Positions 54,797-57,037 of a stretch of 57,037 nt of DNA are shown here, in pieces. Within the stretch, counting starts at the first letter, position 1. Each line of letters starts with the position of its first letter. Below the pieces are notes generated by a model. That model saw only the letters and a program-made list of their open reading frames with translations. It was not told the origin of the DNA and did not search any database. The position numbers were made by a program, and so were the translations under genes. The stretch comes from a candidate division FCPU426 bacterium. Lineage in GTDB: Bacteria > Oederibacteriota > Muellerivitia > Muellerivitales > Muellerivitaceae. The stretch covers positions 1 to 57,037 of the forward strand of contig PLZG01000050.1 of assembly GCA_003152075.1 (NCBI GenBank), written 5' to 3'.

Positions 54797-55102
54797 ATGG
54801 ACGAGCCAAAGAGAGAATTCAAACCCCGCGGCGAAGGCCGTGGAGATGGACCCCGTGGAGAAGGCCGTGAGGGTGGGGGCGGAAGGTTCCGCAGGCCGCG
54901 CCGCAAATCCTGCCGTTTCTGCCAGGAAAAAGTGGTCGCAATCGACTATAAGGACTTCAACCGCATCCGTTCATTCGTGAGCGAACGCGGAAAGATCGTT
55001 CCCAGCCGTATGACGGGAACCTGCGCCAGCCATCAGCGCGAGCTGACAACGGCCATTAAGCGCGCCCGCAATATCGCCTTATTGCCCTTCGCTAACGCTT
55101 AA
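54797..55102 (+). CDS. rpsR: 30S ribosomal protein S18
   Basis: Partner of S6 on the 30S platform. The 101-residue product has a Gly/Arg-rich N-terminal extension ([21 protein letters not shown] in outline) before the conserved core: [39 protein letters not shown], and [20 protein letters not shown]. The two Cys pairs (CxxC and a later Cys) resemble the zinc-binding C+ form. AAGGAGA at 54784-54790 precedes the ATG by 6 bases. The RGG-like N-terminus is longer than in most S18 proteins (about 75 residues). Its place after ssb is the standard order. Confidence 0.96.
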   Translation: MDEPKREFKPRGEGRGDGPRGEGREGGGGRFRRPRRKSCRFCQEKVVAIDYKDFNRIRSFVSERGKIVPSRMTGTCASHQRELTTAIKRARNIALLPFANA

Positions 55103-55151
55103 CAGGGTGTTGCCTATTGTTTTAATATCCTGTTAGCCAGAGGAGTCTCCC

Positions 55152-55910
55152 TTGGATTTGGCGCTGGACCTCTTCATTAAGCTGGCAGTGATCATTGTTT
55201 TTATTGGAATGACCAGCTTGGCCGCCGCATGGGCGCTTCTGCGGGGCTTTAAGCCCGGTGCGGTCGTTTTGACCGCTTCGCTTGGGCTGGCTTTGTTTTT
55301 TGGGGCCCTGTTCTTCTTGGTTCAGTCCAACTTGAAGCAAGATACCCTCCCTCAGTTCCAACAATATTTTAACGACGGCTGGAAGGCTGACGTTCAAATA
55401 CTCAACCAACGAGGATTTTCTAAGGAGGAAATCGACCAGTACCATAAAGATTTCTACCAAAAGTTTGTTTACTATTCATTTCCTGCTTGGCTTGCGCTGA
55501 CTTGTCTGTCCTTGGGGTTGCTGGCCTATTATCTTTCTTCCGCCATCCTTTCGCGTGTGACGCCACGGGTTTCCAAACCCATCACTTTCAAGGAATGGAT
55601 TGTGCCTGACCCCTTGGTTTTCGGTCTAATCTTGGGAGGGCTTCTTAAGATAGTTTTCCCGGAGAACAGCCCCGTGGATATCGTGGGCGACAACCTGCTT
55701 GTTTTTTTCCTGGTGTTTTATTCTTTATCGGGGTTGAGCATTGTTTCCTTCTTTTTTCAGAAATGGCATTTTTCAGTTTTTATGCGGATTGTTACCTATG
55801 CAATTCTTTTTCTAAGTCCAGCTTCAGGGTCAATCTGTTGTCTTAGCATTTTGGACATATGGTTTGATTTTAGGAAGCTAAAGCCCGCCCCCAAGGAGCC
55901 GGTCGTATAA
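55152..55910 (+). CDS. DUF2232/YybS-like polytopic membrane protein
   Basis: The 252-residue product has about seven hydrophobic segments and a short charged loop (QFQQYFNDGWKADVQILNQR, GFSKEEIDQYHKDFYQKF) between helices 2 and 3. A membrane protein of this type is often encoded between rpsR and rplI in diverse bacteria (DUF2232, YybS in Bacillus). The ECF-transporter S-component-like fold of that family suggests a transport role, but none is established. The start is TTG at 55152, with GAGGAG 7 bases upstream (AGAGGAGTCTCCC). The family call rests on both sequence pattern and gene position. Confidence 0.72.
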   Translation: MDLALDLFIKLAVIIVFIGMTSLAAAWALLRGFKPGAVVLTASLGLALFFGALFFLVQSNLKQDTLPQFQQYFNDGWKADVQILNQRGFSKEEIDQYHKDFYQKFVYYSFPAWLALTCLSLGLLAYYLSSAILSRVTPRVSKPITFKEWIVPDPLVFGLILGGLLKIVFPENSPVDIVGDNLLVFFLVFYSLSGLSIVSFFFQKWHFSVFMRIVTYAILFLSPASGSICCLSILDIWFDFRKLKPAPKEPVV

Positions 55911-55971
55911 CAACAATTTTGAATTCTAAATTTTGAATTTTTAATTAAAAGAAAAAGGATTTACAGCCAAA

Positions 55972-56415
55972 ATGAAAGTACTTCTGAAAAGCGATGTTCC
56001 AAAGATCGGCAAAAAGGGCGAGTTGTTGGAAGTGAAAGAGGGTTATGCCCGCAATTTTCTCTTCCCCAACGGCTTGGCCATCGAGGCGAATAGCGGAACC
56101 ATGAAACAATTCGAGGAAGGCAAGAAGGCTCAGGATCGTAAGAAGGAACGGGAAAAGGAAGAGTCCCAAGCTTTGGCCGACAAAATCAAGGGCTTGACCA
56201 TTACGCTTCGCCATAAGGCTGGGGAAGAAGGCCGTTTATTCGGCTCCATTACCGCCGCCGAAGTCGCCGAAGCCTTGAAGCAAAAGGGCTTTGATATTGA
56301 TAAGAAGAAGATCGTCCTGGATGACCCCATCCGCTTGGTGGGGGATTACACGGTGAAGGTTAAGTTGCACCACGAAGTTACCGCTGAACTGCCAGTGAAT
56401 GTCCTGAAACTGTAG
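55972..56415 (+). CDS. rplI: 50S ribosomal protein L9
   Basis: A two-domain, elongated ribosomal protein near the L1 stalk. The 147-residue length is normal. The N-terminal domain (MKVLLKSDVPKIGKKGELLEVK, EGYARNFLFPNGLAIEA) contains the family's GKKGE and YARNFL motifs. The central helix is highly charged (KQFEEGKKAQDRKKEREKEE). The C-terminal domain has GRLFGSITAAEVAEAL and ends VKLHHEVTAELPVNVLKL. It is the last ribosomal gene in the run and precedes a 362-base gap before dnaB. The upstream AAGGA lies about 10-14 bases before the ATG. Confidence 0.97.
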   Translation: MKVLLKSDVPKIGKKGELLEVKEGYARNFLFPNGLAIEANSGTMKQFEEGKKAQDRKKEREKEESQALADKIKGLTITLRHKAGEEGRLFGSITAAEVAEALKQKGFDIDKKKIVLDDPIRLVGDYTVKVKLHHEVTAELPVNVLKL

Positions 56416-56777
56416 CTATCATTTCCACAAGCCATCGTATTCCCCTAAGTTGAAAATTTTGTAAAATCCTGGTAGTATACTTGTGTATTCTTTTTCCGGG
56501 AATAAGCTAAAAAAGAACCGAAACTGAGGATTTTGAACCACCGAAAACGTATCTTTTTTTTAAATTTTTTCCTGCATCAGGCGAGGAGAGCCGCCGTTGG
56601 GGATAACAGGCGGGCCTAATTGCGCATGGCGAGAATGGGTGGTGGATAATTCCATTCACATGTGGGTAGCTTGTGCATAAGTCGGCATTCTTGGATTTTT
56701 GAAAAAAAGTTTTGTTGGAAAAAGTTACGCTATCGTTACAATGCCCACCTGACAAAATCCCCGTTTGGAGTTTTTAA
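56416..56777. other. Intergenic region before dnaB
   Basis: No gene is recognised here. Open stretches on both strands lack Shine-Dalgarno sites or family features. The distal part holds the dnaB promoter candidate described separately, and its central part (about 56560-56660) is of ordinary composition. No clear terminator follows rplI. Confidence 0.6.
56715..56742 (+). promoter_or_regulatory. Possible promoter for dnaB
   Basis: TTGGAA (56715-56720) and TACAAT (56737-56742) with a 16-base spacer lie 35 bases before the dnaB ATG. The -35 has four of six and the -10 five of six consensus bases. Confidence 0.45.
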
Positions 56778-57037
56778 ATGGAAGTCGCCCGTAAAAGTAA
56801 TCCGCCGTCACCCTTTCCCAACCAATCCGAGTTCCGCGTACCGCCCCAGGATTTAGAGGCCGAACAGTCCGTCTTGGGAGCCATGATGCTCTCCTCCGAG
56901 GCCACCCGTACCGTTATCCCCATCTGCAAGGAAGAGGACTTCTACCGGGAAGCCCACCGCAAGCTCTACAAGGCCGTTGTAACGTTGGATGACCGCAAGG
57001 AACCCATTGACATCATCACCATGACCAACGAGCTCAA
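56778..57037 (+). CDS. dnaB: Replicative DNA helicase DnaB, N-terminal part (cut by the window end)
   Basis: Hexameric helicase that unwinds DNA at the replication fork. Only about 86 residues are present. They include VPPQDLEAEQSVLGAMMLSSEA, in outline, and YREAHRKLYKAVVTLDDRKEPIDIITMTNEL, the canonical DnaB N-terminal domain that binds primase and loader. The ATG at 56778 has no obvious Shine-Dalgarno (TTTGGAGTTTTTAA, GGAG 8 bases away, is acceptable). The rplI-dnaB order is widely conserved. The ATPase domain is beyond the window, so completeness cannot be judged. Confidence 0.95.
   Translation, partial: MEVARKSNPPSPFPNQSEFRVPPQDLEAEQSVLGAMMLSSEATRTVIPICKEEDFYREAHRKLYKAVVTLDDRKEPIDIITMTNEL

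Overview
The window looks like chromosomal DNA from an uncultured bacterium with a Gram-negative type envelope. It has many signal peptides, a PorV-like outer-membrane barrel fused to an OmpA peptidoglycan-binding domain, an outer-membrane cytochrome-porin, O-antigen-ligase modules and an EptA/LtaS-like phosphotransferase. TGA, TAA and TAG all act as stops, and Shine-Dalgarno sites are normal, so the code is standard. Thr/Pro 'TPTNSPT' linkers ending in FlgD-like C-terminal domains are seen mainly in poorly cultured phyla (for example FCPU426, Elusimicrobiota or Omnitrophota-like lineages). The phylum is my inference and is uncertain. No tRNA, rRNA, CRISPR array, phage or insertion sequence was seen.

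Layout. 1-1660: glnA and its terminator. 1.8-9.7 kb: three secreted proteins with Thr/Pro linkers and FlgD-like C-terminal domains, then a PorV-like/FlgD/OmpA/TPR fusion; together they resemble a type IX-like surface-display locus. 9.8-10.3 kb: a cyclic-nucleotide-binding protein. 10.3-14.6 kb (minus strand): two tandem GT39-like GT-C membrane glycosyltransferases with TPR tails. 14.9-22.8 kb: aroQ, then an overlapping three-gene membrane glycan operon (a protein with two O-antigen-ligase modules plus TPRs, and two YfhO-type proteins). 22.9-31 kb: a 1585-residue three-unit PPC/beta-propeller protein, a monoheme cytochrome followed by a Cyc2-like cytochrome-porin, and a PL14-like lyase. 31.1-42.7 kb: two giant surface proteins (1758 and 1435 residues) with very long Thr/Pro linkers, flanking a PilZ protein and a broken relative. 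42.9-52.8 kb: mostly metabolism (class I FBP aldolase, PPi-dependent phosphofructokinase, PfkB kinase plus aldolase/SDR fusion), with an ArsC/Spx-like protein, a FecR-domain protein, a PGPGW protein and an alkaline-phosphatase-superfamily membrane enzyme. 52.8-57 kb: a frameshifted zinc-ribbon/RDD gene, then the conserved rpsF-ssb-rpsR-DUF2232-rplI cluster and the start of dnaB.

How the parts may fit together: the secreted proteins share C-terminal FlgD-like domains and lie beside a PorV-like protein, while the glycan genes between them encode lipid-linked-sugar (GT-C) enzymes and ligases. One reading is that the Thr-rich linkers, the lipopolysaccharide anchor, or both, are glycosylated by these enzymes. 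This is inference from proximity and domain content only. Small palindromic repeats sit in several intergenic gaps, including one inside the ribosomal protein operon. Two genes (about 37.3 and 53.0 kb) carry apparent single-base indels in T homopolymers, so either they are decaying, they are contingency loci, or the consensus has errors there.
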